Source of the DNA: Onchocerca volvulus
Lineage: Eukaryota; Nematoda; Chromadorea; Rhabditida; Onchocercidae
Assembly: GCA_000499405.2 (NCBI GenBank)
Contig: HG738137.1
Location: 16,107,601-16,171,600 of the forward strand
DNA length: 64,000 nucleotides
Direction of reading: 5' to 3'
Shown: positions 1 through 13,611 of the stretch, piece by piece
Layout: each line of letters starts with the position of its first letter
How positions within the stretch are numbered: position 1 is the stretch's first letter
The notes under the pieces: model-generated
Database searches by the model: none
What the model saw: only the letters and a program-made list of their open reading frames with translations
Told to the model about the DNA's origin: nothing
Translations under genes and position numbers: made by a program

Positions 1-3000
1 ATTCATTTCTTCAAAACTTGTTTAACAAATTAAATCACTTATTTAATAAATTAAAATTTCATTTCCATGTTTATAATTGTAATTCGGAGAATTATTTCAT
101 GTTTACATTCAATGCTTCCAACATCTTTTATTTATTCATTTTATGTTGCACTGTTCCGATAAAGTTATTTTCAAATTTCAATACTAATATCAGGATAAAA
201 TTGATCAATTAGGAAATAATCGATATTTTATTGATTAATTTTAGACGTAAATATGAATTAAGACATTGGAAATATATTAGAATGGAATAGATAATATAGG
301 AAAGATCATATTATCATATCAATAATTTTATGGACAATTTGCGCCCAAAATTTCAAACTGCATATTTCATATCAATCCTACTTTTTATCATTTCAAATCT
401 TTTAGCTTTTAAGGGAAGTAAAAAGGAAAATTTTTTTGAAAGAAGAAAAAACTGAAAATTGCAAGTTGAATGAGGAAAATTATTATTAAAAATGGATTTT
501 CATGAGTTTTCCAATTCAATTTTACACGAAAAAAAAAAAAAAAAAAGTAAGAAAAGAAGAAAATTCAAGATTTTAACAAAAAAAGATTTTAACGAAGTGA
601 AAAATAATCACAAAATTGCGGTGAAGGAGAAGGAAGGAAGGAAGAAGAGAAAAAAATGTGACAAATAGAAAGAAAAAATTTTGTACGATAAGTTGCAAAA
701 TTGTGAAGTATAAATAAAAAACAGAAATATATTAAATTACTAGAATTAACTAATTATTGTCATCATTTAAATAAAAATTGTTATGTAAAAAAAATAAAAT
801 AAAATTATGCAAAAAAAAAGATCGGAAACGAAAATAAAGTTTTTTTGAAAAAAGTTTCGAAATTTTAAGAATTCTTTTCGTGACTTTCTTGAATGTTATC
901 TAATTTTGAAACTTCAATTTTTTTTTTTTTTGTCAAATAAAACGATATTTCATTAAATATTAAGTATCCAAAATATAAATTTATCGACTAAACAACCAAT
1001 TTTTACCGTTTTTAACCTCAAATAGCATGAAGGAAAAGAAGGGATGAAGAAGAAGAATCAATCATTGGATATTTTATATTCTTTAAATTAATTTTTTTTC
1101 TAACCCTTAAAAAATGATGATATCAATGATATCATCTTTTTTTATTTTTTTTTAGTCGAAAATGAACTTTAAATATATCCTTTACATTCGTCAAATTTAA
1201 ATTTATATTTAAATAATTGGTGTCAATTCACAAATTGTCATTCATTTGGGTTGATACAATCGAATTGTGAATTATTTTCGAACTATTCATATCATTTGAA
1301 GATAAGAGTTTTTTTTTTTTTAATTTTATTCAGTTGTAATTTTTGCAAATATTTCAATTATTTATTGTACTGATAGCAAAAATTTGTAAAATTAATTCCA
1401 TTATTTGAATAAAAATTTTTAATTATATATCACAAATATAGCGAAGAAATAGAGAAAAGCATGAGAAATAATGAACAAATTAAAAATAATTAATTAAAAG
1501 CAACAAATTAAAAGTATCGATCAAAAAAAGTTGCAAAAATTGAGAGGGTCTCGAATTGACAAAAAATTGCAACTTTAATTAAAAGAACAATAAATTAAAA
1601 AAAAAAAAACTGATCAAAAATGGCTGTGAAAGCTAGAAGTGTTTCAAGCTGGAAAAAAATTGCAACTTTATGTTTAAAAAAAAAAGAGAATATACAATTA
1701 TAAAGAATTTTCGAAATGATTTAATTCGAAAAGAATGAATTTGAAAATTATTTATTATATTTTTTATTAATTATCATGACATCTTTGTTTAGTCAAACAT
1801 ACAATGATTTCAAGTATTAATCATCAAATTTTTTCATCTCTATAATTACATTGAAATTAATTTTCAGATCAAAAATTTTATAGTATATTCTTTTCTTCTT
1901 CAAAAAATTTTACGTTGTCAAAAATAATTATCATCCAAAATTGATGCCAAATTAAAATAAAAAAAAAAAAAAAATGATGCAATATAATGATGTAGTGTTA
2001 CGTTCGCTAATTTAGTCGATCTGTCGAGCGTTAAATCATGCACAAATTAATTATTTCATCAATCAATTAATTGATCGTCGCAAATGCCACTAATTCGAAT
2101 GAAAATTCAATTCCCTCAATCGATATCGAATGCAAATCGCAAACAAGTAATTCACTTGTCGCATTTTCCAATATGCGACAAAAGATGCGAAAAATTGAGA
2201 GAGGATGAAGATGGTAAAAAGGGCGATAATTTGGGTTATAATTATTGACAATTATTACATATTTATGACTGATACTTCAATTTTGAGTATCATATTCCAT
2301 GATGCCATTGAATGATATCAAAAAAAAAAAAACTCAAGAGAAATAATTTTAGAAAATAAAATGTCCTTCAGAATAAAATAGACAAATATTGATTAAAAAA
2401 ATTAATAAAAATAAAAATTTTATGCTTATTTGTTTTTTTATGTTTTAAAAGAATTATATGACGATTAAATTTTTGTAAAAATATTAAATGACTAATCCTC
2501 ATTTTTTCGCACATAAATAATTGTTTATTTTACTTTCACGTGTTTTATTTGTGATCGATGTTAAAACGCCCGTGTTCAAATGATTTTTTCAATTTTACTT
2601 TATGATATTTTTGATTTTTTTATTTTTTGCTTTTTTTTTCTTACTTTTCGTTTTTTGAAATAAACCAAGTTTCAGACATACTAATTAATTCTTTCTTCTT
2701 TTTTTTCTTTTTCTTTAACATTTATTCGCAAAATTTGCAAAATGTCGACTTAAATTACATATTGATTTAATGTATGTCACCTGTTGGATTGGATCAAATT
2801 TCAAGAATTTTTTTTTTTTTGTGATGCAACTATTTCTCGAATCTTCCTCGCATAACTTGTTATCTAGCAATATAAGAATCCCTTTTTTTTGTTTCGCAAA
2901 TTAACGAAAAAAAAAAATTAGGGAATTGAGAAGAAAAAGAAATGCATCAATAAAGCTATATTTCTATTAGAAATATTCACATGAAAGAAATTAGTTTTAA

Positions 3001-3970
3001 GAAATGGAATAAGAGCAAAAAATTTGCTAAAAAAAAAAAAAAACTCGAGAATGAATCTTTAAATTCGAGATTGATTATTTCACTGATTATTTGTTATTTA
3101 TTTTTCTCATGTATACAAGAGAAAAAGATTCCGATTTCTATGCAAAATTTTCATTTTAACTTATAAATGATTAATTAGAATGAATGAAAAAGTGATGCAA
3201 ATATTATATAAACAGTTTATTAATATCAAAATTTTTTAGCTCTGTTTTTTGCTAAAAACATCACATAACACGATTATAAAAAGAAAAAAAATTTTCACTA
3301 AAAAAAAGAAATTATTCTTGCATGGAATAAATGAATTGCACGATAACTTTCTCAAATATAATTTTTTTTTGTAAACTTTACAAATTCAGCAAATTTTATT
3401 GGTAATTAAAAAAAAGAAAAGAAAAAAAAAAGCAAACGAAACAGTATAATGCGAGAAAAATTGGTGAAGAATAATGTAGTACTCATCATTTCATCTCATC
3501 TTTTTTTTTTTTTTTTATTGGTATCGGAAATGCTATAAAAAGTAATTGAGTTATCCAGTAAAAATATACAATTATATCTATTTCTTTCCTTAAAACTAGA
3601 ACTGCTAACAATGATGATGATAAGGAAGAAAAGAAAGAAAAAAAGAAAAAGTTAAACATTGAATGTTTCCATGGTGATATCAAATAACATTTATTTCTAT
3701 GGCAATGATTTTGTTTGTCACTTCTATTATTATTCTGCAAATTAATTTATCTGCTAGTTATAGCATTATGACAAACTTTATTGAATAACATATTTACCGA
3801 ATAATTTCAATAAAAGGAAATTTAACAAAGAAATATTTTAAGTTTTGTTACCAAAAAAAAAGTAATATTTGATCATAATTCAAATTCAAATATTCAATAA
3901 TTTCTTTTTTATTTCCATTTGCTTTTTGAATGAATTTATCCGTAAAAAATTATAGCGGAACATTGTAATT

Positions 3971-3973
3971 AAT

Positions 3974-4037
<64 letters not shown>
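3971..4037. repeat. (AAT)n microsatellite
   Basis: About 22 uninterrupted AAT units, followed by imperfect units (GGTGATAAT and similar) to about 4065. Confidence 0.95.
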
Positions 4038-4038
<1 letters not shown>

Positions 4039-4284
4039 GTGATAATAATAGTAATTATAATAATAATATTTTATCTTACTCGCATTTTTCGTCTCAATTT
4101 TAATTATCTATAAATAAAAATCATATTTTAGCGGACAAATTTAAATCTTAATCATTGTTAGAGCTTATAAGGAAAAGATAATTTTAGAAAACTGAAACTA
4201 AAATACTGAAAATTATTACTATCAAGATTATATGCAGCAGAAGTTTTTCTGATTTGCGACAGGCATGAAAATACTGATTTTATC

Positions 4285-4535
4285 AATTAATCTTCTTATA
4301 TTATCAATTTCAATATCAATATATTAATTTTCAATATTGATATGCCAAATATCGTCATTATCAATAGCTACATCTGAATATCAGTATATTAATAGATAAA
4401 TATCCAAACTTGATTTATCAATGCCAAATAGCACTATGTCAATACCTATATCCAAATATCAATATATTAATATGCCAATGTCCAAATATATCATCTTATC
4501 ATTATCAATATGCTGTGTAATATGCCAATATCTCA
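4285..4535. repeat. degenerate AATATC/ATATCAAT minisatellite-like tract
   Basis: The words ATCAATAT, CCAAATATC and GCCAATATC recur with slightly different spacing over about 250 bp. This looks like a diverged short tandem repeat. There is no coding signal. Confidence 0.6.
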
Positions 4536-5418
4536 ATATCATCATTGTGATCAACTAATTACCTAATTTTACACCAAATTTGGCGAACTGTTTTGAGTAC
4601 AGTTTGATCGTCGATGCTACTCAAAATGTTTAATCGAGGAACTGATATATTTTCCAATGCAAAACCATTCTAACTAAGATAGATTTCAAAGTAGTAATTG
4701 AGTATTTTAGTAAATCTGTATCATGGAAAGCAAAATAAATTATCAGTAAATTGAAAAAATTAATTTGCATACAACCAGTTTCTTTTGTTATATAATTATA
4801 CACTGAAGTCTGGCAATATTGGTAATAATAATTAATGATTTGCTATGTTATTTATCACGTTTAATCGATAATTTAATTCATTACTTATTAAATTATTCGC
4901 TATGAAAACTATTAAAGTGCACCAATGCTAATAAAATAAATTTTTATAAATCTAAAGATTATTTTAAAAAAAAAAAATTAATGCAATGACAGACATATCG
5001 ATTAACAAATATTAAATAAACCTTTTAAAATTAAAAAAAAATCCAAGAATAGCAGAATTAAAGTTAAAAAGAAAAAAAAATGCCGCATTAAAAGGAAATT
5101 TGTTGGTATAGATTTGAAATAAAAAATAGCAGCTTTGCAAGCCAAGAAGTAAGTAATAGGAGCCAAGCAAATGCTTGGCCTTCTCTAGAAGGCTAAAAAG
5201 AATTTTCGTGCTGTACGATAAAATGATGCGAAGCGTTTGGCTAAAATCGAAGAAGAGCATGTGAACAAGCGAAAATAGAAATGAGACAGACAATTGTCAC
5301 CAAATATAGGTAAAGAGACAACTGAAAAATGTCATATTTTGAGAATTCCTACTAAATTGAGCTCTCTTCCTCAATCTTTCATTCATTTGATTAATATCTG
5401 GAATAAATATAAACAAAA

Positions 5419-5572
5419 TGCGGAAGACGATCAACTAGGCCATTTTGTGAAACAGAGTACGGAAGTCAACTCGACTGAGCCATTTAATGAAGCAAAGTGC
5501 GGAAAAGATTGACTAGGCCATTTTATGAAACAAACTGTCGAAGACGACCCCAACTAAGCCATTTAATGATGA
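5419..5572. repeat. ~40-bp tandem repeat, about four copies
   Basis: Four successive units follow the pattern CGGAAGACGA...ACTAGGCCATTTTGTGAAACAAAGTG, starting near 5420, 5460, 5501 and 5540. Copies differ by substitutions and 1-3 bp indels. The tract is richer in G+C than its surroundings. An open frame crosses it, but the indels shift the frame between copies, so I read it as non-coding minisatellite DNA. Confidence 0.75.
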
Positions 5573-8329
5573 CCATCATAAAATGAGAGTCATAACAACG
5601 AAATGAAAATATCAATTTTTTGAAAAAGACTTTGCCAATGTCAAATTTTTTTTATATTTTCCACAATAGAATAAATATTTTTCATGAAAAAGTAAATTTT
5701 TTGCATTAAATAATTTCTAAATTTAAGTCCTCTGAATTTCATGATTTAATAATTTAATTTGCTGTCACTTTTCCAACAATAAAATTTATCGAAAATCGAT
5801 ATCCTAAAGGCTACATTAACTTAACATTCCCGAAAAATTTTACAAATTTAAATTCCTAAAATTTATAAAAAGTAAGTATATGAAATTTCAACCAAAAATG
5901 TCTCCAGTTATTTTAAAGCGAAATATAAGATGCAATAAAATTTCTCACAATTCACTTATTTTCAAAATTTAAAAAAAAAAAAAAAAAAACAATGATTAAT
6001 CATTAAAATCATATAGTACTTTATAAAGCTTCCAAATGTTCTTTTTTTTTTTTTTTAATTCGAAATCATTTTAATAAAAATAAATAAAAATGTTTGTGCT
6101 AACTTATAACTAATCCTATAAATGAGTTATATCATCAATTACCTGTATCCTGCTACGTTTGAACAATTCAAACATTTAAAAATGTTTAAATACGTGTTTA
6201 AATATGCATTTTATTCATGTATAAAATAAGCACCTGCCAGAATCCAATCCAATGTTGTCTGAAATTTTCAAATAAATCGGTATGAATTTTAAATGTTATG
6301 TAAGAAATGAACGATGAGAAAGTAGGTATCGTCAAAAAAATTTAGTTCATTCATTCATTTTTATCTGTGAAAAAAAAAAAAAAAAAAAACGAAAAAATTA
6401 GGTATATCTACATAAAAATACGTGCCTCTTTGAACGCAATATTGTATCAAAATTTAAAATTTCAAATCAATCGTTGAAAAATTTGAAATGTTGTGTGAAA
6501 TGTAGCAACGAAAATTTATACATTTCTATCCGTATAAATAATCTTCTAATGAACAAATAAAATTCATTAATGGACAATTTCGGTGTAAAATATTATACTT
6601 TAATGATTAATTTTGATATGATTTAAAGTCAGTATAAAAGAGAAAGATTAGTTTCTCTTAAGCTATTTCTATGAAAAAATTTTTTTGAAGATTAAAAATA
6701 TCAGAAAGCAGATGAATGATACCTTTGCCTTTCAATTATATTTCAATTTTTTTTCTTTTTTTTTTGTGATGACGAAGATGACTAATTAATGCAAATAATA
6801 TCAAAGAATGTGATATTCGTAATTTAGACTATTAAGTTGAAATTTACGAAGAACAGAAAAAAAAATTGCAAAAAATAAATCGATGGAATAAATAATAGTC
6901 GAATATTATTCAAATATTATTTTCCTAGCTTTCTTTTTCATTTTTTTCGATTTATATTTCCTTTTCCTTCGAATCTATTTTAATCTGTCCTCAAAGGAAT
7001 TGACAGAAAATGACCGGAAAACTGTTATGCTTTTTCTTTTACCCTATTTTTCATCTAAAATTCCTGATGAAAACCATAAAAGATCTAAATAATTTTGGGA
7101 TTAATGTCAATACAGGACAATTTTTGTCAAGAGATGAAATTTGATTGAAAATATGAATGAGTCATCACATTGATTATCGATTAATTTTGTCGATATTGCA
7201 ATTTAAAAGAAATTTAGTGGAAATAAAGTGTGGAGAAAAATGGATTTTTTTCAGTTTTCTATGAATTTTTTACCTATGATATATGTGAAACTTTCGGAAC
7301 ATTCCAGTCCTTTTTTTATTTCCCTCTTTTCTTGACCTTTACCCTCAAATTACAGCATTGAATTAAATACATAAACTAACATGGCCCAAAATATTTTTAT
7401 CAAACGAAAATTAACTGGTAAGCTTAAAATGAGCAGGAAGGTCATAAAAAGCGAAAAAAATATTTAAAAAATGATGAATAATAAAATTTCAGAAGAATTT
7501 CACAAATCTAGCATTTTCCACTCATTTAAAACTTTTCTTGGCCTTGAATTGGTAAATTTGATAAATAGACGATTTTAGTATGAAATTTTTCCAGCAATAA
7601 TAAATAGAAAAGTTGAAATAAAATTTAGGTTTATGTAAAATAATATTTAATTTTGAATTCGGCATGAATTTGCGAACAAAATTTGGCTTGCAAAATGCAA
7701 ACTTTCGCTTCATATAATTAATTTCCAATATTTATACTTTTATTAAGTTCATCCTTTGTTTACTTTCCTTTTCTTTAACATATCCTTTTATTTTGGTCAT
7801 TGATATGATTGACTGATATGATTATTGTAAAGTGGAGTTAATCATTATCAATCACTTTATGATATCTTCGGAAAACAAATTTGTTGTCAACATGATACTT
7901 TCGAAAACAAATGTGATATAAGCATTGTATCTTCAATTAGCAATTCAATATCACCATGGATACCTTCGAAAGCAATTTTGATATTAGTCGCTAAACTATC
8001 CTGTCTGCATTATTCCTAAATTATCAATAATTTAATCAAATTTCAACGAATTTCGCAAATTTGAAAAAAAATGTGTGGGAAAAAATAATCGGAGAGGATC
8101 TAAATGTAATCGTTAAATAATTTTCAATAATTTAAGTAAAATATCATCTTTAAGCATTAAATCAGATATATCACCGATCATTGTAATATGGTGGCTTAAA
8201 ATTTTCATATTTCAATTTGTCTTAAAATTTACAAAAATTCATTTATAAATATAAATTCTGAATTGATAACATCTCATTGTTATTTGATTACTGATTGTGG
8301 ATCGTTTGAAAAAAAAATTGTAGAAATCG

Positions 8330-11300
8330 ATGAAGCAAACTGGAACACCTGCAACTGTAGTTAGTGATGATTTGGACAGGAAAAAAAAGCGTAAATCTGT
8401 TGGAAAGCTTTTGTTTAAGGTTTATTTTGTTTTCAAATTTAAATGTTCATCTTAAAAAACATGAAATGTATTTAATAGACATCATTAGAATTGATGGACC
8501 AAGCTAAAATTTGCATATTTCAAGTTTGATAAGATCATTTGGAGCAAAATGACATGTAAAAATTTGCCAAAAATCGATTTGAAATTTTTAGATGTTATAT
8601 TTTGATAACATTATGGAAAATTTACGATCAATTTGAATAATTTATCCGATCAAATTTAAGGCTTTTGCAAGAACAGTGATGTATTCCTTTTACAGTTCTT
8701 CGTTTAATTAAATAATATTGGCAGTTTACAATAAATTAAAATTTTGTTTATTTTTTTTAGATAAATTAAAAAACTTATTTTAGGTAGGTGAACGTATAGG
8801 TATCGTGGAGCAGACACATTTAGCACCAGAATTTATTGTTGACATCGAAAAATATTACAAGTTAGTTAACGATTCTGTCAATTATTCAAAAATTATGTTA
8901 ATATCGAATCAACAACTAAATAAATCTTGAAAACTCAATAGATAAATCTTAAAAAAAAAACTGAAAAATAAGTCTTAAAAGAAAATAAATTTTGAAGAAA
9001 AATTAAAAAACTAAATAAATCTAAAAAAAAAAAATTCTTATTAGCGAATCAACGACTAAATAAATCATAAAAACAAAAAATTTCTATCTACTTCGAAATA
9101 GAAATTAATAGTATGTAGAAATTTCGATCGTTAGCAATCTTTTTAATGGGAAGCTTTTTAAATGAAATAAAAATGATTAATTCCGATTATTCCGGACCAA
9201 TTGTTTTACTAAAAGCGATTTCTTAATTAACCATTGATAAATTTTTCATCTTGAAATCATGCAACGTCTGACCTGAAATGAGCAAAATTAAGACCGTTCA
9301 AAAAAAAAAGGAAAACTATTCATTGCGAAAGTAATGATTTTAACAGATATCAAGAAGATATAGATAAGCTGGTTGATCGATTAGAATTTGTCTTACAAAA
9401 TGATGAAACAATTTTACGACAAGGATTCATTGAATGTGGAGAAAAAGCGGATCCATATGAAATATTCGCTGAAAATATTAAAGCTTTGCGACCATTTCAT
9501 AAAAAGAATATTCAGGTAATTGGAAAAAAACTCGGTAGAATTAAACTAAAGTTTTGTTGAAATTTTCTTTTTATTCATTTTATAATTGTTGGAAAAATCA
9601 TTGTTACATTTTATTATCGATGACGTAAATTTGAACTAATCAATGTTATAAATATATATTTGCTATGAATTACTTATTTTTCTAAAAATTATTTGTTATT
9701 AATGCTAATCCATTATTTTATCACGTACGTGGTGATTTTTTTGGCATAAAAAAAAGTTTTGAAAACTAATAATTCGAATTCGAGTCAAATGATTACCTAT
9801 CTTTTCGAATATATCATTAGATAATAATAGATGTTTGAATAACAAATATTGTTTATATATTGATATTATAATCGTAACAATATTTAGCCAAAACAATTCA
9901 AATTTCATAAATTACAATTCATTTTCAGACTTCCTTAATTCAAATTGAAGCAGTTATCAGACGTCTAGCAATAATGAATCGAGAAATGCAAACTAAAGGT
10001 TTTTGTTAATAATTTCTAATCTTTCGCATTCTTTTCAAATAATTCAATTTATTTCAAAATTTTAGGTATAAATTTATTTTTGTTAAAATTACTCATTGCC
10101 AAAGTTGCAAGCTTTTTAATGTGATAATTTGTGCATTTAATTTGAATTTATCCAAGCTTCTCTAAAACTTTATTTCAAGAGTTAGCCATTTCGTTATTTT
10201 TAGCTAAAAACGATGAAATTAAAACTTATGTAATGAAATATGATATAATTAATGTTCCACAAATTTTTAAGTTTTTTAAATCATAAAGTTCATAAATTAT
10301 TCAAAAATTTTTTAATAAAAACAAATTTTTTAGAAAAAAATTTGAAATTTTTAGGTCGTCGATCAATTCGTAAAATGCGACGCTTCGTTACACAAGAGCA
10401 ATTAGCAATGATTGAAGCACAAAAGAAATTAATGCAAGCACGCGATATTATGGATGTAGCTAGACATGAAGTTCGATTTGTCTTTCTCGAAATGACAAAT
10501 ATTTTTTCGCTAATTAGCTCAAATCAATCGATATTTGCTATCTTCCAATGTATTAGTTATTAATAGGATGATGGCAATCTTTAGTCTTAATTTTTTTTTC
10601 CACGTTTTTTATTAAAATAATCAATATTTAAAATTTTTTTGATATAGTAGTTTTTATGTTTGATGTAATCTTTGATTTAATTTTTTACCTTTAATATTTC
10701 TGGATGAATTTCTTTTATTTGACTTACAATGAAATTCTTTTTATTTTTTTACTTTTTTTTTTCAATTATAGCTTAAACAAACACGAACAACGGAAACGGT
10801 AGAAATAAAAGGGAAATACTATGAACGTACGGTAAGCGAATTCGATCAACAAGCCGCTCGAGTTGCGGCATTTATCGAACATTTGCCGATTATTAAGGAG
10901 GAACATCAGAAGGAACTATTTGATGTATGTCCAATGTTTTTAAGGAACTTTTAATTCATGTTTGAATTAAGCAAATTTCAATCAGTTGATTGTTTTATCA
11001 CCAAGACTTTTCGATAAAGTTAGCGAATAAATGTTAATCGTCTTATTTGACAATTGTCCATTGTTTGATTCGTCATTTTTGTAGCACGGATATGAAAACT
11101 GGATATTAAATTTGTTAAAATCAATATGTTAATTGTCTTATTTGACCATTGTCCATTGTTTGATTTGTCAGTTTGTAGCACGGACTGAAAACTGGACATT
11201 AAATTTGCTAAAATCAATACTTCCTTTTTCCACCAAGACCTTTCGATAAATCTGACGAATAAGTGTTGTCTTATTTGACCAGTGACCATTGATTTTTTGA

Positions 11301-11489
11301 TCTGTCATTTTTGTAGCACGAACTGAAAACTGGATATTAAATTTGTTAAAATCAATACTTCTTTACAGTTTATTTATTTCAAAATAATGCATTTGCGATT
11401 TGTAGTATTTTGAAGAACTTGGAAATTTTCATCAAAATGCAAATTTGCTGCTTCAAGAACATTTGCCAAAATTGAAAATTTCTTCATGA
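8330..11489 (+). CDS. BAR-domain-like protein (7 exons, 252 aa)
   Basis: Exons by GT-AG reading: 8330-8419, 8784-8860, 9347-9515, 9929-9998, 10355-10470, 10772-10924, 11406-11489; phases agree throughout. The donor of exon 5 is weak (GAA/GTTCGA chosen; TTT/GTCTTT nine bases later also keeps frame). The product is almost entirely charged, amphipathic helix. It starts with a short basic head (KKRKS), then VGERIG...TELAP-like text with LAPEFIVDIEKYY, and later RRSIRKMRRFVTQEQ, which resembles the three-helix BAR fold of endophilin/amphiphysin relatives. Such proteins dimerise and bend or sense membranes. No SH3 domain follows, so it is a BAR-only protein. The family call rests on pattern resemblance; the exact ortholog is not recognised. 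An AG at 8321-8322, eight bases before the ATG, could be a trans-splice acceptor. Confidence 0.7.
10997..11363. repeat. three tandem copies of a ~110-120 bp unit in the last intron of the BAR-like gene
   Basis: Each copy contains TCTTATTTGACCA, then GACCATTG...TTTGAT, then TTTTGTAGCACGGACTGAAAAC and TGGATATTAAATTTGTTAAAATCAATA. Copies begin near 11019, 11131 and 11264, and a leading segment ACCAAGACTTTTCGATAAA occurs twice (10999 and 11232). It lies between exons ending 10924 and starting 11406. The TTTTGTAG words look like splice acceptors, so mis-splicing into the repeat is conceivable. Confidence 0.85.
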
Positions 11490-13569
11490 TCATCCAGCCG
11501 AAGAAATCCGCATATAACTGTGAAGAATGAATTCTTCTTAATTATCCATCTTTCAATTAATTCATCATTCACTGTATCACTTTATATCATATATTATCCG
11601 AACATTTAGAAGTATTTCGATTTTTCGATTAATGATTTTGAAGTTTTATTTTATGACGTAATTTTCGAATTGCAATAAAATTTATGAACTCATTGATGTT
11701 TTGATAACTTTGTATTTTGATTTTAATTCATCCATTCATATTAATCCAACATTTATACAATCTTTAGGATAAATACTATTTTGCCATCTTCTTTCATTAA
11801 ATTTATTCTAATTTTTTTCTGATTTTTAAACTTTATTTGAATTGATTTATTGATACAATAAAACTTAAAGAAAGGTAAAATTGAACTGGCCTGAATCGAT
11901 ATTAAGCAGGAAATTAAATACAATATAAAAATTAGCTTAATTATCAATTATATTCAACTAAAGATGGAACAATTGTGCTCAAATTTTGGCTTTATTCATT
12001 CCAGATTTTTGATGAATTACTTAAAATAATTAGTTTGAAACATTTTACCGGAAAAAAAATGGGAAGAAATGTGAAAAATGTTTTTTAAATGGTAAGAATC
12101 GTTTCTTATCATCTAAATTTTTCATTCGGTGAAAAAAAAAAAACAAAAAAACTTGTCATCAGTTGGAAGTTACGAGAACATTTCAGAGTCGGTGAAGCGA
12201 ATTTAACGAATTTATTTTTTATTTTTTATTTTTCTTCACTGATGACTAAAAATTTTCAACAAAGAAACGATTTCCTAATGAATGCTTGAAAAACAAATAA
12301 CAAAAATACTCGAAAAGAAATTGATAAAGGGAAAAGATAAAATTAAAATTTTATTCTGGAAAAGTATAAAGAGAATTTTAATAAAAAGAGAATTTCTTTT
12401 CCTTAAAAAGACAAAAAAGAGTTAATTTAGGGAAAAAAAATGGAGCAAATATTCAATAATTTCTTATCATGAATAAGTGAATTTTTTTTTCTTGTTTTCT
12501 TCCAATTCTGTGGAATATATTTTTATTGTAATCATAAATTAAATAAAAATGAATAAATGAAATATTTTTGAAGTGAGGAGAATAAAATTTTAAAAATTAA
12601 ATTACAATCGAAAGATGAACAAACAAAAAGATGGCATTTCTTATTTTTTATTTTTTATTTTTTTCATTCTTTTTTCTTCTCTTTTTTCCCGTTTTTCCCG
12701 TACCGATTGCTCTGGTAGAACGGAACAAAAATTTAGGATAATAATATGAATAACAAGAAACGAGTTTTAAGACAGTTTAGATCGCAAATTCTTCAATACG
12801 ATCATCCAATTTGTGATTCTCTTTCTTCCTAAAAATTCGCATCAACTTTACGAACATCAGATACCAGGCGATAGATCGGAATCGGAACAATATCAGTTCT
12901 TCTATTCCACGATTAATCTATCATTATTCATATCATTGCAATCATTATCATTCATTATTACTACCTATATAACTATCAGAGATAACCGGTTTCAAATCCT
13001 ATTGTTTTTCCTATAAAAGCTATCGTATTAAATCGAAAAATTCATTATTATTATCAAAATTATTTATATTTTTGTTATGAGATAGAGTATATCAGGGTCG
13101 TAGCAATATCGAAATTACAGTATTTCATTTGTCGAACCAATTAATTAAACAATTGCTAATTAGTTTGACGAACTAATTTTCTTTGAATAATTAGTGATTG
13201 AAGCATATTTCGAGAAATTCGGATCGTTTTCTTCTTTCAAATTTCATAGAATTTGTAACTAAGAATGTTACAATTTAATTGTGATTAAATAATAATATTA
13301 TTTGATTGATTCTATAATAGTAAATCATGAATTTCAGGTTCATTCAATTCATAACTAAATAAATAATAATTTATGATGAATTTTGATATGAAAAAAGATT
13401 AAATGTCATTTGAATAAATTTGATGGGAAAAAGATTATGCGTCATGTTTTATGTCGATTTTTACTTTTTGACCTAACAATTTAAGCTTAATTTTTCTTAA
13501 TTTACTGACAAATCCATGATTTAATATAAGCTAACTTAAGTTTTATTTCTATTAAAATTTTCATTTACA
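11490..13569. other. intergenic, nothing recognised
   Basis: Between the BAR-like gene and the collagen gene. AT-rich, with short low-complexity open frames only. The first ~250 bp presumably hold the 3' UTR of the upstream gene (an AATAAA occurs near 11676). The segment 12700-13020 is somewhat less AT-rich, but no exon with credible splice sites was found. Confidence 0.55.
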
Positions 13570-13570
13570 G
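13570..13570 (+). promoter_or_regulatory. likely trans-splice acceptor of the collagen mRNA
   Basis: TTTTCATTTACAG ends here, 41 bases upstream of the ATG at 13612, with no upstream coding exon seen. This is the expected shape of a nematode spliced-leader addition site. A conventional acceptor from an upstream non-coding exon is the alternative. Confidence 0.5.
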
Positions 13571-13611
13571 TAATTTAGACGATATTCCATCTGAGAATTT
13601 TGATTACAATT

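Larger units (their letters stand above)
1..8329. other. AT-rich intergenic stretch without recognised gene
   Basis: Long homopolymer A and T runs and many stops in all frames. The few open frames of 60-93 codons are low-complexity (Lys/Asn/Phe/Ile rich) and show no domain, signal peptide or splice pattern I recognise. Contents worth naming are listed separately: an AAT microsatellite, a degenerate AATATC-type repeat and a ~40-bp tandem repeat. Distal regulatory DNA for the downstream gene, or exons of a gene too divergent for me to see, cannot be excluded. Confidence 0.6.

Noticed and set aside
13600..13611. Alternative TTG start for the collagen frame
   Set aside because: Nematode genes start with ATG, and the in-frame ATG at 13612 follows immediately.
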